This document shows, piece after piece, positions 43,520 through 54,949 of a stretch of 64,000 bases of DNA (position 1 is the stretch's first letter; the number at the start of each line of letters is the position of its first letter). The notes below the pieces were generated by a model. The model saw only the letters and a program-made list of their open reading frames with translations. It was not told the origin of the DNA and made no database searches. The stretch is from Agapetus fuscipes (lineage: Eukaryota; Arthropoda; Insecta; Trichoptera; Glossosomatidae): positions 12,524,001 to 12,588,000 of the forward strand of contig OX637334.1 of NCBI GenBank assembly GCA_951799405.1. Direction: 5' to 3'. The position numbers and the translations under genes were made by a program.

Positions 43520-44486
43520 CTACAACATACACATTACACACACATGCTTGTTAACAATATCTTCCTTCCTCCTGAAGGTAAACATGCATTAAGAGGCCCA
43601 GGCTCTTTTTGCTGGCAAAAAAACATTGGAGAGAGAGATGGTGAACTATTGTCTCAGAATAAACGCTATGTTACAAGTCACACTTGCAATGCAACAAAAC
43701 TGATGAATTCTCAAGGCACATTATAAAATATATGCCTCTAGTAGTAGCAAGTCTGGTCATAACATCTCTGCCTCCCGCTATCATATTGCCACTTAGGTAA
43801 AACTGAATCAGTACAGATTCCTTGTTTTGAAATATCGCTAAAAGAAGATTTCAAAGTGTATTTCTTCTCCTAGTTCGTGAACCAATCATCAGAATGAACT
43901 GTTTTTTTTTTGTCAGTTTAACAGTGATTGTAATCTTTTAATTTGATTTAATTAACTCACACATTTCATTTTTTTTTCAGGGATAAAAAAAAACACAATT
44001 CTCAAAAGGCAATATATGCAGTTGTTCATTATCAACACAATAGACATACATAATAATTTGTGAATTGGCAGATGTCATTATATTGTTGCGGTTAAATTGA
44101 GCACTAACTTACGTCTTACTTTTTTTGTACGGAACATCAATGATCTAAGTTGCAAAGAAATATTGGCATTTAAGGCTTATATTTAATGCACCCCCGTAAG
44201 CAGTGCTGGTTTTAGCACTACCAGTGCCCTGGGCGAGATTTTTAGGCGCAACGGTTGTCCAACCGCGCCCTACCCAAACGCCCGCCATGCCCATAAGCAG
44301 ACACGTGATGGTTGGCGTTTATTTTAGAACATGTTTGAACTTTTGATAGTACAAACCAAACTTCACATGAACATAAACATAGCAACTCCTGCCACCTTTA
44401 CCTGAAACTGGGGTGTCATTGGCAAAAGTGAAGCAAGTGTTTATAGCCTATTAGTCACGAGCAACGTGATGTAATGTGATGGGCAC
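43520..44486 (-). other. Cdk12: Cdk12 intron with LINE tail
   Basis: GT-AG on the minus strand. It contains an RTE-type tail copy at 44150-44430 (minus), which is itself interrupted by a foreign piece near 44200-44300. Confidence 0.8.
44150..44430 (-). repeat. RTE-type LINE tail with an insert
   Basis: Outer parts match the module (atctaagttgcaaagaaata, cctgaaactggggtgtcat). The middle (gcagtgctggttttagcact through acgcccgccatgcccataag) does not, and looks like a separate small insertion. Confidence 0.6.
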
Positions 44487-44683
44487 CTGTTGTTCATGAG
44501 GATGTTGCTGCACTTGATGTCCCGATGCAGGAAGTTCTTCTTGTGGCAGTAGTTGAGGCCGTCCAGCAGCTGGCGCATGATGCTGGCGTTGTGGGACTCA
44601 TTGAAGTCCACCATCTTGGACTCCAGCAGCCCCATCAGGTCGTGGTCCATGTACTCAAACACTAAGTAGAAGGAGCCCTTGTC
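44487..44683 (-). CDS. Cdk12: Cdk12 exon (hinge and catalytic loop)
   Basis: Encodes [40 protein letters not shown] and the catalytic loop [13 protein letters not shown]. The [15 protein letters not shown] run is the signature of CDK12/13/9. The acceptor taattag and donor gtgccc are clean. It enters in phase 0 and leaves two bases that give Arg with the next exon. Confidence 0.95.
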
Positions 44684-44729
44684 CTAATTACCAACAAACA
44701 CACAATAATTAAATAACAAAGTATCTTAA

Positions 44730-47269
44730 CACATTGTTTGCGGGAGACGCTTAAAGGCGTCTTTTCCATAACTGTTGTTAGAGAGCGGGGGACGCTTAAA
44801 AGCGTTTTTTTATTTGTGTACTGTTGGTAGAGCGCGGGAGACGCCTAAACGCGCTGACACTTAGAGTAACAACATATTACGAGAAACGTGTGATTCTTGG
44901 TTACTCTCTGAACTAAAAATTAGGCGCCAGCTCCTTTGAGACGTGTTATACCTGTACCGGGTACCTAAACCCGGCAATTCGTGGAATTAGGGTCGGGTGG
45001 CCGACTGTGGTCATAAAACATTCGCTTGAAAGCTGTAAGATAAACATTGCGTTTTTGTCTTTACATTTCTTCAGTGTTATAGCGATACTGTTTCGTTCAA
45101 GACGTTCTCCATTTTCGTTTCTGTCTACATTCTGCTTTAAAAATTTCGTATACAATACCTATCATTGTATGATATATTCGTAATCGATCGCTGTTGTGTT
45201 TAAAGTTTTTGTTACATATTTTTATTATAAAAAAATACCTTATAACAATGGATGAGAGTGACGGAGAATTGTGTGCTGATAATTTATCAAATTATTCTTG
45301 TGATAGTGACGTTGAGAAACATACAGATGATGAATTTGAATTTAGTGATGATGAAGTTACAGTGCGTCCCCAGACTTTTTTCCATCGAACAATTGAAAGC
45401 AGTTCGGATTCAGACTCAGATGAATATGAAGCAGAATGGTCATCGGCAGATAAAACACCAGTAATGGAAGAGTTTTTAGGTCGCCCAGGTATAAATACCG
45501 ATAATGCTCCTAATAGTGTAACGGAAGCAACAAATTTATTCATAGGAGAGGATTTTTTTACATTCCTTGTACAAGAATCAAACAGATATTATTATCAAAA
45601 TATCCACAAATTTAAAATCTACAAGAAATCTCTCAAATGGAAAGACATTACAATACAAGACATGAAGAAATTTTTGGGACTTATTATTCTTATGGGACAA
45701 GTCCGTAAGGACAGAAGAGACGATTACTGGAACACAGATGCGTCCACGGAAACACCATTCTTCGCAAAAACGATGAGCAGAGACAGATTTCGACAAATAT
45801 GGAGAGCTTGGCACTTCAATAACAATGAAAATATTGAAGATGGATCAGATAAGCTATGTAAAGTCAGACCAGTATTAGATTATTTCCTTCCGAAGTTTAT
45901 AAATGTTTACAAACCTAGACAGCAACTATCTTTAGATGAGGGTATGGTGCCTTGGAGAGGGAGATTATTCTTTAGAGTTTATAATGCTGCAAAAATTATC
46001 AAATATGGGATTCTCGTACGTATGGTGTGCGAAAGTACTACAGGCTACATATGCAATTTCGAAATTTATTCTGCTCAAGGACGAAAATTATTGGATACCA
46101 TAAAAACTGTTGTATCACCTTATACTGATCTATGGCATCATCTGTACATGGACAACTACTACAACAGTGTGGAAAATAGTCAAATACTTTTACAACATAA
46201 AATTCGAATTTGTGGCACGATTCGAAAAAATAGAGGATTGCCTGATTGCCTAAAAGTAACTAAATTGAATAAGGGAGAAGCGATTTTTCGAAGGAAAAAA
46301 GATGTTCTCTTACAAGTTTGGCAATCGAAAAGAGAAGTGTCTATAATTTCTACCATACATTCAGCAGAAATGCGAGAAAGTCACAGCATAGATTGGAAAA
46401 CTCGTGAGAAAATAGTGAAACCCAGCGCCATAATCGATTACAATAAATATATGAAAGGCGTTGATCGAGCAGACCAATATCTTTTGTATTATTCTATTTT
46501 ACGAAAAACCACTAAATGGACCAAAAGACTAGCGATGTATGTAATAAATTGTGCATTATTCAACTCATTTGTTGTGTACAATTCTGTAAAAGAAAGGAAA
46601 ATAAAATATAAACAATTTTTAAAGGACATCGCAGAGCACTGGGTGGCTGATCAGATATTGTCGGATGATATTCAAGACCCGGAACCAACACCATCAACAT
46701 CTGGTATCCGAAAAACATCTGTAAAATCAGATCCTCCAGGAAGACTTTCGATGGATATGAGAAAACATACATTGGAAAAGATTGAAGGCAACGGTAAAAA
46801 TAAGAATCTACGAAGGCGATGTCGTGTGTGCGCGGTCCACAAAGTGCGTAGCGAAACCCGGTATATGTGTAAATTCTGTGCTGTACCATTACATAAAGGG
46901 AACTGTTTCCAACGATATCATACTTTGAAACAATATTAGTGTTTATTGTTTTGTATTTTACAAAATATATATTTTGTTGACTGTGCATAAAATGACTAAA
47001 TCGACAATACGACAAAAGTGCAGTTTTTTCCAATGTTTTATATTTGACCTTGAATATTATATTTTTTTATCCAAAAACATTTACATTTGTGACCAGATAA
47101 TATTAGAAAATTTCATTTAAGGTAAAGTACTCAAAATTTTATTAAAATATGATCAATAGTTCAGAAGTTATAGCTGTTTTACGTGAAACGTAATTTGGCA
47201 CGCGAATCTGACAAAATTGCCCGCCTTACGGCGTGGATTAATAATATAAGCCCCCCCGCGAAAGATGTG
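44730..47269 (+). mobile_element. complete piggyBac-family transposon, 2,540 bp
   Basis: Flanked by TTAA at 44726-44729 and 47270-47273. The imperfect terminal inverted repeats are cacattgtttgcggg and the inverted form of cccgcgaaagatgtg (12 of 15 match). Three subterminal copies of a gggagacgcttaaa-like motif lie at about 44741, 44787 and 44836. It holds one intact transposase gene. It sits in a Cdk12 intron, antisense to the gene. Confidence 0.92.
45248..46939 (+). CDS. piggyBac-family transposase, intact
   Basis: The open frame begins at 45194. The Met at 45248 (MDESDGELCADNLSNYSCDS), at the acidic N-terminus, is the more usual start. Domains in order are the acidic N-terminal region (to about residue 75), then the DDE core. 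The core starts NIHKFKIYKKSLKW and LIILMGQVRKDRRDDYW. The catalytic Asp motifs are SLDEGMVPWRGRL, YMDNYYNSVEN and MKGVDRADQYL. The C-terminal Cys-rich finger is CRVCAVHKVRSETRYMCKFC and HKGNCFQRYH. The length of about 563 residues is normal for the family. The enzyme excises and reinserts DNA at TTAA without leaving scars. With no stop, complete ends and a TTAA duplication, the element may be active. Confidence 0.96.
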   Translation: MDESDGELCADNLSNYSCDSDVEKHTDDEFEFSDDEVTVRPQTFFHRTIESSSDSDSDEYEAEWSSADKTPVMEEFLGRPGINTDNAPNSVTEATNLFIGEDFFTFLVQESNRYYYQNIHKFKIYKKSLKWKDITIQDMKKFLGLIILMGQVRKDRRDDYWNTDASTETPFFAKTMSRDRFRQIWRAWHFNNNENIEDGSDKLCKVRPVLDYFLPKFINVYKPRQQLSLDEGMVPWRGRLFFRVYNAAKIIKYGILVRMVCESTTGYICNFEIYSAQGRKLLDTIKTVVSPYTDLWHHLYMDNYYNSVENSQILLQHKIRICGTIRKNRGLPDCLKVTKLNKGEAIFRRKKDVLLQVWQSKREVSIISTIHSAEMRESHSIDWKTREKIVKPSAIIDYNKYMKGVDRADQYLLYYSILRKTTKWTKRLAMYVINCALFNSFVVYNSVKERKIKYKQFLKDIAEHWVADQILSDDIQDPEPTPSTSGIRKTSVKSDPPGRLSMDMRKHTLEKIEGNGKNKNLRRRCRVCAVHKVRSETRYMCKFCAVPLHKGNCFQRYHTLKQY

Positions 47270-47273
47270 TTAA

Positions 47274-47487
47274 TAAGTGGAAAAATGGGGGAAACACATA
47301 CAACCACCTCTTAAGGCATTCACGCTCAATCTATCTGAAAAAGCTGTAATCTATAAACTTTTGCCTGTCATTGTTTTCCTCGTGGGAAGCTGATGGGCAT
47401 GGTCTTATTGGGATCGTTTGTGAACATTTACGCTATGCAGCCTACTGCCTTACTTTTCTTCTTGGTTGTTCCCTTTTTAATTTCTTA
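47274..47487. other. Cdk12 intron remainder between two transposons
   Basis: Short AT-rich stretch, with no feature beyond the TTA target bases at 47485-47487. Confidence 0.5.
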
Positions 47488-47980
47488 CGGTGTTATTCTT
47501 AGACATTTTCGTCGCCCTTTGAACCCAGGTTTTGCTTAATTTTGATTCTTGAACATTTCTGAAGTAGTTAGGCTTGCGTCTCGAGCTCAACGCCCGCCCA
47601 AATCTAGCCTCCAAATGTATGCGAAGCAATGCGAAGTTAGGCCTAGGCAAAATCGCCTCGGAGACGGTTTTGTGGTACAATCGATTTTGACAACTGCCGT
47701 ATTTAATATTAAATCGTAAATATTTGCTTTATTACTGTTTTGTTTTGCGATTTGTTTTTGTCATTTTAGTCAAATTGACAGAATTCAGCACTTTTTTGCT
47801 AATCAATCGCTTTTTGAGGCACAAAACACACAAAATTAAAAAGCAAAAGAAATCATTTGACAGATTGCATCACGGCTCGCGGCAAATTTCTCAATATGAA
47901 AAATTTGCCGCGAAACTGAAGTTATGTATATAGTTTAAAATAAGGCCGATGGCGAAATATGACAAGTAAGAATAACACCG
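47488..47980. mobile_element. Harbinger-type MITE, 493-bp short form
   Basis: The ends cggtgttattctta and the inverted form of taagaataacaccg are flanked by a 3-bp TTA duplication (47485-47487 and 47981-47983). The interior is the same sequence as the MITE at 48552, minus about 400 bp near its right end. A 12-bp perfect stem, cgcggcaaattt, lies at 47878-47889 and 47901-47912. Confidence 0.85.
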
Positions 47981-48042
47981 TTAGACATAAGAATGGAAGC
48001 ATATTGACTTGTCCTGCTATTGCAGATTCAGTGTGTAGTGAC

Positions 48043-48234
48043 CTTGCGGAAGTCCAGGGCGTCCTGTTTGTCGGTGACTATCTCCCTGAGGTTGACGATG
48101 TTCTTGTGGTTGAGCTGGCGCAGGATCTTGATCTCTCTCACGGCTGTGATGGGGAAGCCCTCCTTCTCGTGCTCCAGGCGCACCTTCTTGAGCGCCACCA
48201 GCTGGCCTGCTCGCCTGTCCCGTGCTTTGTACAC
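48043..48234 (-). CDS. Cdk12: Cdk12 exon (N-lobe: catalytic Lys and PITAVRE helix)
   Basis: Encodes [20 protein letters not shown] with the ATP-binding Lys, then [20 protein letters not shown] with the cyclin-binding PITAVRE helix, and [13 protein letters not shown]. The last segment is typical of CDK12/13. The acceptor is gttaatag and the donor gtcact. The exon length is 64 full codons. The glycine-rich loop must lie in an upstream exon, which I did not find before 64000. MITEs flank the exon on both sides. Confidence 0.94.
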
Positions 48235-48551
48235 CTATTAACATAACAATTGCAATAATTTAAATTATGAAATTCCATGACGTGGAACCGGGTCCACCCT
48301 ACTTGCGCACGCGCCTGCACACACACCCGCGCTGACCCCCCGTCGCCCCCTGTCACACCTACCACTCATCCCAGAGCTAAGGAAAATGGGAACAACGCAA
48401 TATATTTCCAATATTATATTCTGTATATTTTTGTTAACCGTATTATTGAATAAAATATTCCAGCAGTAGTATGATACACAATCACAATTGTAACGATTAC
48501 ATTTTATTGATCTAACAGAATAGGTTTTCATGATGTGAACACAAACTCTAA
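48235..48551 (-). other. Cdk12: Cdk12 upstream intron, start
   Basis: Ends on the minus strand with the acceptor gttatgttaatag. Otherwise nothing is recognised; a small pyrimidine/GC-rich patch lies at 48290-48360. Confidence 0.6.
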
Positions 48552-49446
48552 CGGTGTTATTCTTAGACATTTTCGTCGCCCTTTGAACCCAGGTTTTGCT
48601 TAATTTTGATTCTTGAACATTTCTGAAGTAGTTAGGCTTGCGTCTCGAGCTCAAAGCCCGCCCAAATCTAACCTCCAAATGTATGCGAAGTTAGGCCTAG
48701 ACAAAACCGCCTCGGAGAGGGTTTTGTGGTACAATCGATTTTGACAACTGCCGTATTTAATATTAAATCGTAAATATTTGCTTAATTACTGTTTTGTTTT
48801 GCGATTTGTTTTTGTCATTTTGGTCAAATTGACAGAATTCAGCACTTTTTTGCTAATCAATCGCTTTTTGAGGAACAAAACACACAAAATTAAAAAGCAA
48901 AAGAAATCATTTGACAGATTGCATCACGGCTCGCGGCAAATTTCTCAATATGAAAAATTTGCCGCGAAACTGAAGTTATGTATATAGTTTAAAATAAATG
49001 AAAAGGATATTTAACACTCTACGAACACATATGAGACACTTTTTCCATCTGAAATAAAATATTTAGATGCATTTCGGCCGACATTTGATTTGATTACAAA
49101 CAAAACAGCCAGACGTCCGCCATTGTGACGTCAGCGATGACAGACGTGCCGCGGCCAATTTGTGTGGTCATCCCAAACGCATATTCCCCACATTTGGTTT
49201 ATTTTTCCCAATCCACAAAAAATATACGGATTCATTTGTCTAATCAATTGTTTTCAAAGTTGTTTTAATTATTAATTGAACGGACGTAATTTCAGCCGTC
49301 CAAAACTGGTCGCAGGCTCAACTGTTCCTAGGTTACACCATGAACGAGAATCAATATTTCAAATTTGGTCTAGTCTGGCTTTGTGCCCAGACTAAGTAGT
49401 CGCCAGATAGGCCGACGGCAAAATATGACAAGTAAGAATAACACCG
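48552..49446. mobile_element. Harbinger-type MITE, 895-bp long form
   Basis: Ends and first 450 bp as in the MITE at 47488. It is flanked by TAA at 48549-48551 and 49447-49449. The extra 400 bp near 48990-49400 are missing from the shorter copy. No protein is encoded. A TWA duplication of 3 bp is typical of PIF/Harbinger. Confidence 0.85.
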
Positions 49447-49449
49447 TAA

Positions 49450-50150
49450 AAATTAAGTGATTTTTAAACTTATATACAACTAGCTGTCCCGGCAGATTTT
49501 ATCCTGCCTTTATTTTTATAAATGAGATACAATAGTTTTGTGAATTTGTAAATTTGGGAACGGCTGTTCTTCAGAAAATGGAAACGATGAGAGAAGGAAT
49601 CTTATTCTGAAGCACAGAGTATTAAGGTACTTAGAGAAGCCACTCTATGACTTTGGGGTAGGTCCGTACTTCGAAACCCCCCTCCCCGTCTTTCTTGCTT
49701 CGCTGCCTCAACAAGACCCTTTTTCGGACTTTGATCTTGTATGCATGTGTGTATAAACACGCGGCACGCGGGTACACCCACACCACTATATTCTTATATT
49801 ATTATCTGCCATGATATTATTGATGAATATTATTATTATAGCTGTCAAAATAAAAGGCTTATATTTTGCGCAATATTTATTTACTCAAGAAAGATTAGTC
49901 ATACAATCACAAAAATACACACTTTGTAAAGAAAAACTTTAATAAAAAAAACCTTAATGTAAAAAACACAAATGATATGGCAAAAAAAACGTAGTAGGAA
50001 AACAATCAAATAAGCACCTGTCAGAGAAGATATTGTAAGGGCACTGGCATTCTGTATCTGTATTTCTTGCAAAAGTTTTGGATCCCTGATGATTGCCCCC
50101 TGATGATAGCCTGAGGACCGGAAATGTTTATAATATGAAATCTATACACT
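49450..50150. other. non-coding, nothing recognised
   Basis: Contains an actagctgtcccggcagatt phrase at about 49482, the kind of text often seen near old insect LINE ends, but no coding sequence. Confidence 0.35.
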
Positions 50151-50450
50151 TTTTTTTCTTTTCTTCGGCTCATCAGCCGACAGCCTAAAAGCTCAGGGAC
50201 ACCTGCACCACAATTTTCCAGGACTCTGCCTTGTGCTGCTTCCCTCCATGGTCGCCTCACTCCCAAAACTTCGGCGTTGGCTTCGATGTTCTCTGCCCAT
50301 CGCATCCTGAGACGTTCGAGTTGTAGAACACCTGAACGGGCACCATCCAAGACAGTTCTGATGATCCTGGAGTCTTCTGCACGTGCTACATGTCCGGCCA
50401 CTGGAGTCTTCTTGATTTCATTAATCTCTACACTCTCTTCAATAATAGTG
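50150..50450 (-). pseudogene. LINE C-terminal fragment (RTE-like)
   Basis: The minus-strand translation shows VAGHVARAEDSRIIRTVLDG, LERLRMRWAENIEANAEVLG and RRPWREAAQGRVLE, the region after the reverse transcriptase in many RTE-like proteins. About 100 residues remain. Clearly dead. Confidence 0.65.
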
Positions 50451-50559
50451 AAAATAAAACAGTTCGTTTCAAATACGCTTGACGTTTGAGGCCGACTGGC
50501 TCCAAGCAGGCTGTTAATGGCTGTTATCGCTGCGCAAATCCTACACACAGTTCAACCAT

Positions 50560-52494
50560 CATTAAAAAATATTTTTTCATCAGTTTTTTTTATAAAAAAT
50601 GAGCAATTTAATAAATACTGAACAATTAAAAGTTTATTTACACTTAAACTCTTTTTTTAAATGAATAACAGTAAATATAAATCATTAATTCAATTTTATT
50701 CACGCTCATTCTGATTTCAGTTAAAAAAAGCCCACCTCTTCCCCTTCCTCCTTACTCCTTTCGTCTTGTGAGAATACCATAGATCGATTCCAATATGGCT
50801 ACCGATATTATAAAACAGGGTTACCAGTAGCAAAATACTAGTTAACGGGGTCTGTTCTGAAGATTGTAACTATTTTAGTGAGATGGCATAGCCCAATAAC
50901 TTGAAACAATTGAGCGTGCATATTTTCATGGACATTATATGAAATGAAATTGGGCTCATTTAAAGATATTGAAGTACTATGGATTGCAGTTTTGAGAGAT
51001 GTTGTAGCCTTTTCAAATTTGTGGAGGTTTATATGAAAGTCTTGTATATTTTGTCATTTTCAAACTGTAATCGGTATTTCAAGCATAATTTCATTGCTTA
51101 ATACCAATAAAAGAATGCTGTCATTCTATTGGGCAGAAGGAAACCTTTTCTGTGTACATTTCAAAAATAATCAAATTATCATTTATAGGTTTTAAATGAT
51201 GGTTTAAATAAAGCTATTTTCAATCGTTGATGTATAGACTATAGTGTATACATATTGATTGATATTAGAAGAAGTAAAATCAATAAGATAATTTAGGGTA
51301 GATTTGGATGTTTTGGGTAGTTTTGGATGTCCATATATTTTTTTTTATTGATTTTAAAAATGTAATTTACTGTATTTGTTCCTTGACTTATGGGTATCGC
51401 CGTCGAAATTTGTACCTTTTGTCTTGTGCGTGTGTCCCCTAATGATTTTCAGCTTTTTCATAAAAACTGGTGATCTCTACTGAATTCTAAAATTATCAGA
51501 GTAGAGTAAATAAAAAGCGTATCGAAATACAAAAAAAAACTGCAAAAAGCATTAAGTGGCGATGTAATTAAAAAATAAAACAAAAATGCCTTTTTTCCAT
51601 TCCCATACAAATTTTACATGTCCGCAACCCATTTTTGACCCTTTGATGGCATGATACGATCAAAATAGTCAAACGTTTTTAAAGTTGAGTATTTTTGCAT
51701 ATACCTTAGTAACGTATCTTTCATTTTCTGTACTAGCCACAATAATATTTACTTATTTAAACACGAAATATTGATTGCTAAGGGTTGTCTCCATTTTTGG
51801 CTCCGAAATTTTTCTTTTAGTATGTTACCAATTCCATTGGAACTGACAAAAATCTTGCAATCTTAAGTATTTCTTCACGTATGGTAACTCTTTGATGTAG
51901 TGTGGACAACACAAAAAAACTCATTCGATACCTTCATTTTCTTCTGAGAACGTTTACATCAGACTCGGGAATTTGTCGTGAATGTTTTGAGTGGAAGTTA
52001 GCTTGGCATTATTAAGGTATGTATTCGAATATGTTGTCAGTTGTATATTTTTTACTTAGATCCATTAATTCTTCTAATGATTGTATGTTTTTATCATTGC
52101 TGACAGTATTATTTTTCAAATGGCACAAGTTTAAGGTAATGTCGGGCGGTTTTTTATTTACAATCTTTACCGTATGTTACCAGTATTAAGGTGTATTCAC
52201 GTAGGTTTAAAAAAATACACCTACTTACCGTTAATTTATGGTTGACTAACAAATATCATTTACGTACCTAATTGAAACATAAAACTATCTAATCAACCTT
52301 ACTACATGCTATTAATATTTTAAATGCACCGTTTGATGTTTATTATTCAAAATAGCAAAAAGGTTTATTCCGTGATCTGTGGGCTAAACGATTAAATGAA
52401 ATTTGGACCACAGAGGTACCTAATTTTTATATCGGTGCTGGATACTGTGAAAAATGTACGCAAAAAAAACATTGCCTATCTATCTAAATCTATG
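50560..52494. other. non-coding, one LINE 3' UTR scrap
   Basis: The piece at about 51330-51397 (attttaaaaatgtaatttac, gttccttgacttatggg) matches 3935-3985 of the RTE-type LINE. Nothing else is recognised. Confidence 0.4.
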
Positions 52495-52715
52495 ATAATC
52501 TATAATCTAAGTTACAAAAATATATTGCATTTAAGACTTTAAGTTCGTACTTAAACATGCTGCATGTGAACCTACAATATAAAACCCAATCTCAAATGAA
52601 CATAAACCCTGCAACTCTTGCCGACCTTACCTGACACAATGGTAACATTGGTAAAGTGAACCATTTTTTACAGTATGAGTGGTCAGCTTCATACTAACCT
52701 ATAAGTCAAGGAAAT
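52495..52715 (-). repeat. RTE-type LINE tail copy
   Basis: Reverse complement of the module (tgcaactcttgccgacctta, cagtatgagtggtcagcttc, ataagtcaagga). Confidence 0.75.
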
Positions 52716-53054
52716 TTATTAAAATACAATAAACGAACGATTTTAGGTAGTTATTAAATGTGCATATTCATATTTTTATTAAACATTCATAGACAAACAA
52801 CATTCATATTTATAGACATTCAAAATGGTGCTCTTATATTTTTACTGAACAGTGTTTACGAACTGCTATAAAATCTTGTATTCGTCGCCGAAAAAAGAAA
52901 TGAGATATCGAAAGTAAAAAAACCTAATTTTTCGAACCTGTCCGTCATTTTGAATAGACCTTAATTTAACTCACGATGTTTTCGTTTTCTTGAATCTTGC
53001 CGGTCGACAGTAATGGTACAAATTTAAACGGCGTTACCCTTATACGTTGGTTTG

Positions 53055-53245
53055 GGGCTGACGAAAATGATTTACTTTGCCAATGCCACCCCTGTTTCAG
53101 GGAAGGTCGGCAAGAGTTGCAGGACTTATGTTCATTTCAGATTAGGTTTTTTTTGTAGGTCCTCATGCGGCATGTATTAGCGCGAGATTATGCGTGTCTG
53201 CTTGTGGGAATGCATTTAATATCTTTGCAACTTAGATTTAGATCA
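53055..53245 (+). repeat. RTE-type LINE tail copy
   Basis: Module from gctgac to gcttgtgggaatgcatttaa, followed directly by a second copy. Confidence 0.75.
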
Positions 53246-53500
53246 TTGTGTATATGCTCCTTAACTTATAGGTTGGTATGCGGCTGACCACTCATGCTGT
53301 AGAAAATAGTTCACTTTGCCAATATCACTCCTGTTTCAGGAAAGGTCGGCCAGAGTTGCAGGGTGTTTGTTCATTTGAGATTTGGGTTTTAATGTTGTAG
53401 GTTCACATGCGGCTTGTGCAAGCGCGAACTTATACATGTGTGCTTGTGAGAATGCATATAATGTGAATCCCCAATACCTTTGCAACTTAGATTCGGAAAA
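53246..53500 (+). repeat. RTE-type LINE tail copy, tandem with the previous one
   Basis: Module from ccttaacttataggttggta to acctttgcaacttagattcg. Confidence 0.75.
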
Positions 53501-54719
53501 AATGTAATCCTTTTTACTTTCTTGCTATAGCCGAAGGCTATAAAGAAAGTTATGATTTGGTGTGAAATTTTTTTTTCGAGGTTTTCACGGAAATGAGTTG
53601 TCCTGGTGCAGGACATGCCAAAAAACACTATCTTTCAAAAACGTCCGTCTGTATGTGTGTGTGTGTGTGTGTGTGTCACTTTCCAAAGTATAAGACCTAG
53701 AGATACCAAATTTTGGCTACATCAACTTTTTTGGACATGTATTAAGTATGAATAACATGGCATTACACCAACTTGAAAATTCAAGATGGCTGCCATACAA
53801 AAAAAACATAAAATTGCACTTTTCTCAAAAACGGCTCCAAGAATTATTCTTAAATTTTCAGATGCCACTAATTAATTTTTAACTTAATTAATTAGTTATG
53901 GCAACACTGTTACTAATCTGTGTCTATGGGCTGCCATATGAAAAAAACAAATGATTGTGATTTTCTCGAAAGTAAAGGGGTCAACAAAAATATAATGTTC
54001 TACAATATTATGGACAACATAAATTTCTACAAATTTACAAAAAAAAATTTTGAAAAAATAAATATAAAGCACCGTTTACACGACCTGAAATTTTAAATCG
54101 AAAATATTACAAAAACCTATTAAAATGCAAGATATTTAAATTTGTTTTAGATTTGATAGAAAGAACAAGCTTATCACTTTAATTCGTAATCATTTTGTTT
54201 TTACTTTTTAGAAAATTCAAGATGGCTTCCGAAGAGCTGAAAATTTAAAATGCGATTTTCTCAAAAACGGCTCTGACGATTTTTCTTAAATTTTTTGTGA
54301 ATCCATTTATATAATAGTGCTATCTAATAATTATAATCATTTCTTCATCATAATCTCGGTTTAGGGAGTTGCCATATAAAAGAAAAAAATAATGGAAAAA
54401 TTCTCGGCAGTTAGAGGGTTAATAAAAAAATAATGTAGCGCAAATGTAAAACAATAATAATAACCTATATATTGCCATCATTATTTTTTCCAAAAAGTGA
54501 ATCAAAAGTATAGCCGCCATACAAAGTGAAAAATTTCCATACAAAATGTATTAGCAATTTTCTTGGTAGTCAAAGGGTTAAAAATAGATAAAAGGCTGCG
54601 ATTCTTAAAATTTTATAAATACCAATAATAATCAGTCCTTACTTTTTCAAAATGTAACTAAAAAGTGTACCCACCATACAAAGTCCTAGTTTGCATACAG
54701 AAGGGTTCAATGACCATCT
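53501..54719. repeat. uncharacterised repeat-like region with (GT)n
   Basis: Two similar blocks about 430 bp apart contain aattcaagatggct and ttttctcaaaaacggctc (near 53775-53860 and 54210-54290). A (GT)n tract lies at about 53655-53676. It looks like a non-coding repeat family, but ends and type could not be assigned. Confidence 0.4.
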
Positions 54720-54945
54720 ATAATAATCTAGAATATAAGTTGCAATGAAATATAAACATTCAAAACTAATATGAAATGCATGCCCACAAACAGGTACGTG
54801 TAAGTTCGCGCTTACGAATGCTGAATTTGTACTTACAAATTAAAACCAAATCTCAAATGAACATAAAACCTGCAACTCTTGCCGACCTTCCTTAAAACAG
54901 GGGTGACATTGACAAAGTGAATTATTTTTTACACTTTGGGAGGAC
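54720..54945 (-). repeat. RTE-type LINE tail copy
   Basis: Reverse complement of the module, ending at caaagtgaattattttttac. Confidence 0.7.
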
Positions 54946-54949
54946 TGAG

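Larger units (their letters stand above)
44684..48042 (-). other. Cdk12: Cdk12 intron containing piggyBac and a MITE
   Basis: A 3.4-kb intron whose bulk is the piggyBac element at 44730-47269 and the MITE at 47488-47980. Without them it would be about 330 bp. Confidence 0.85.
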
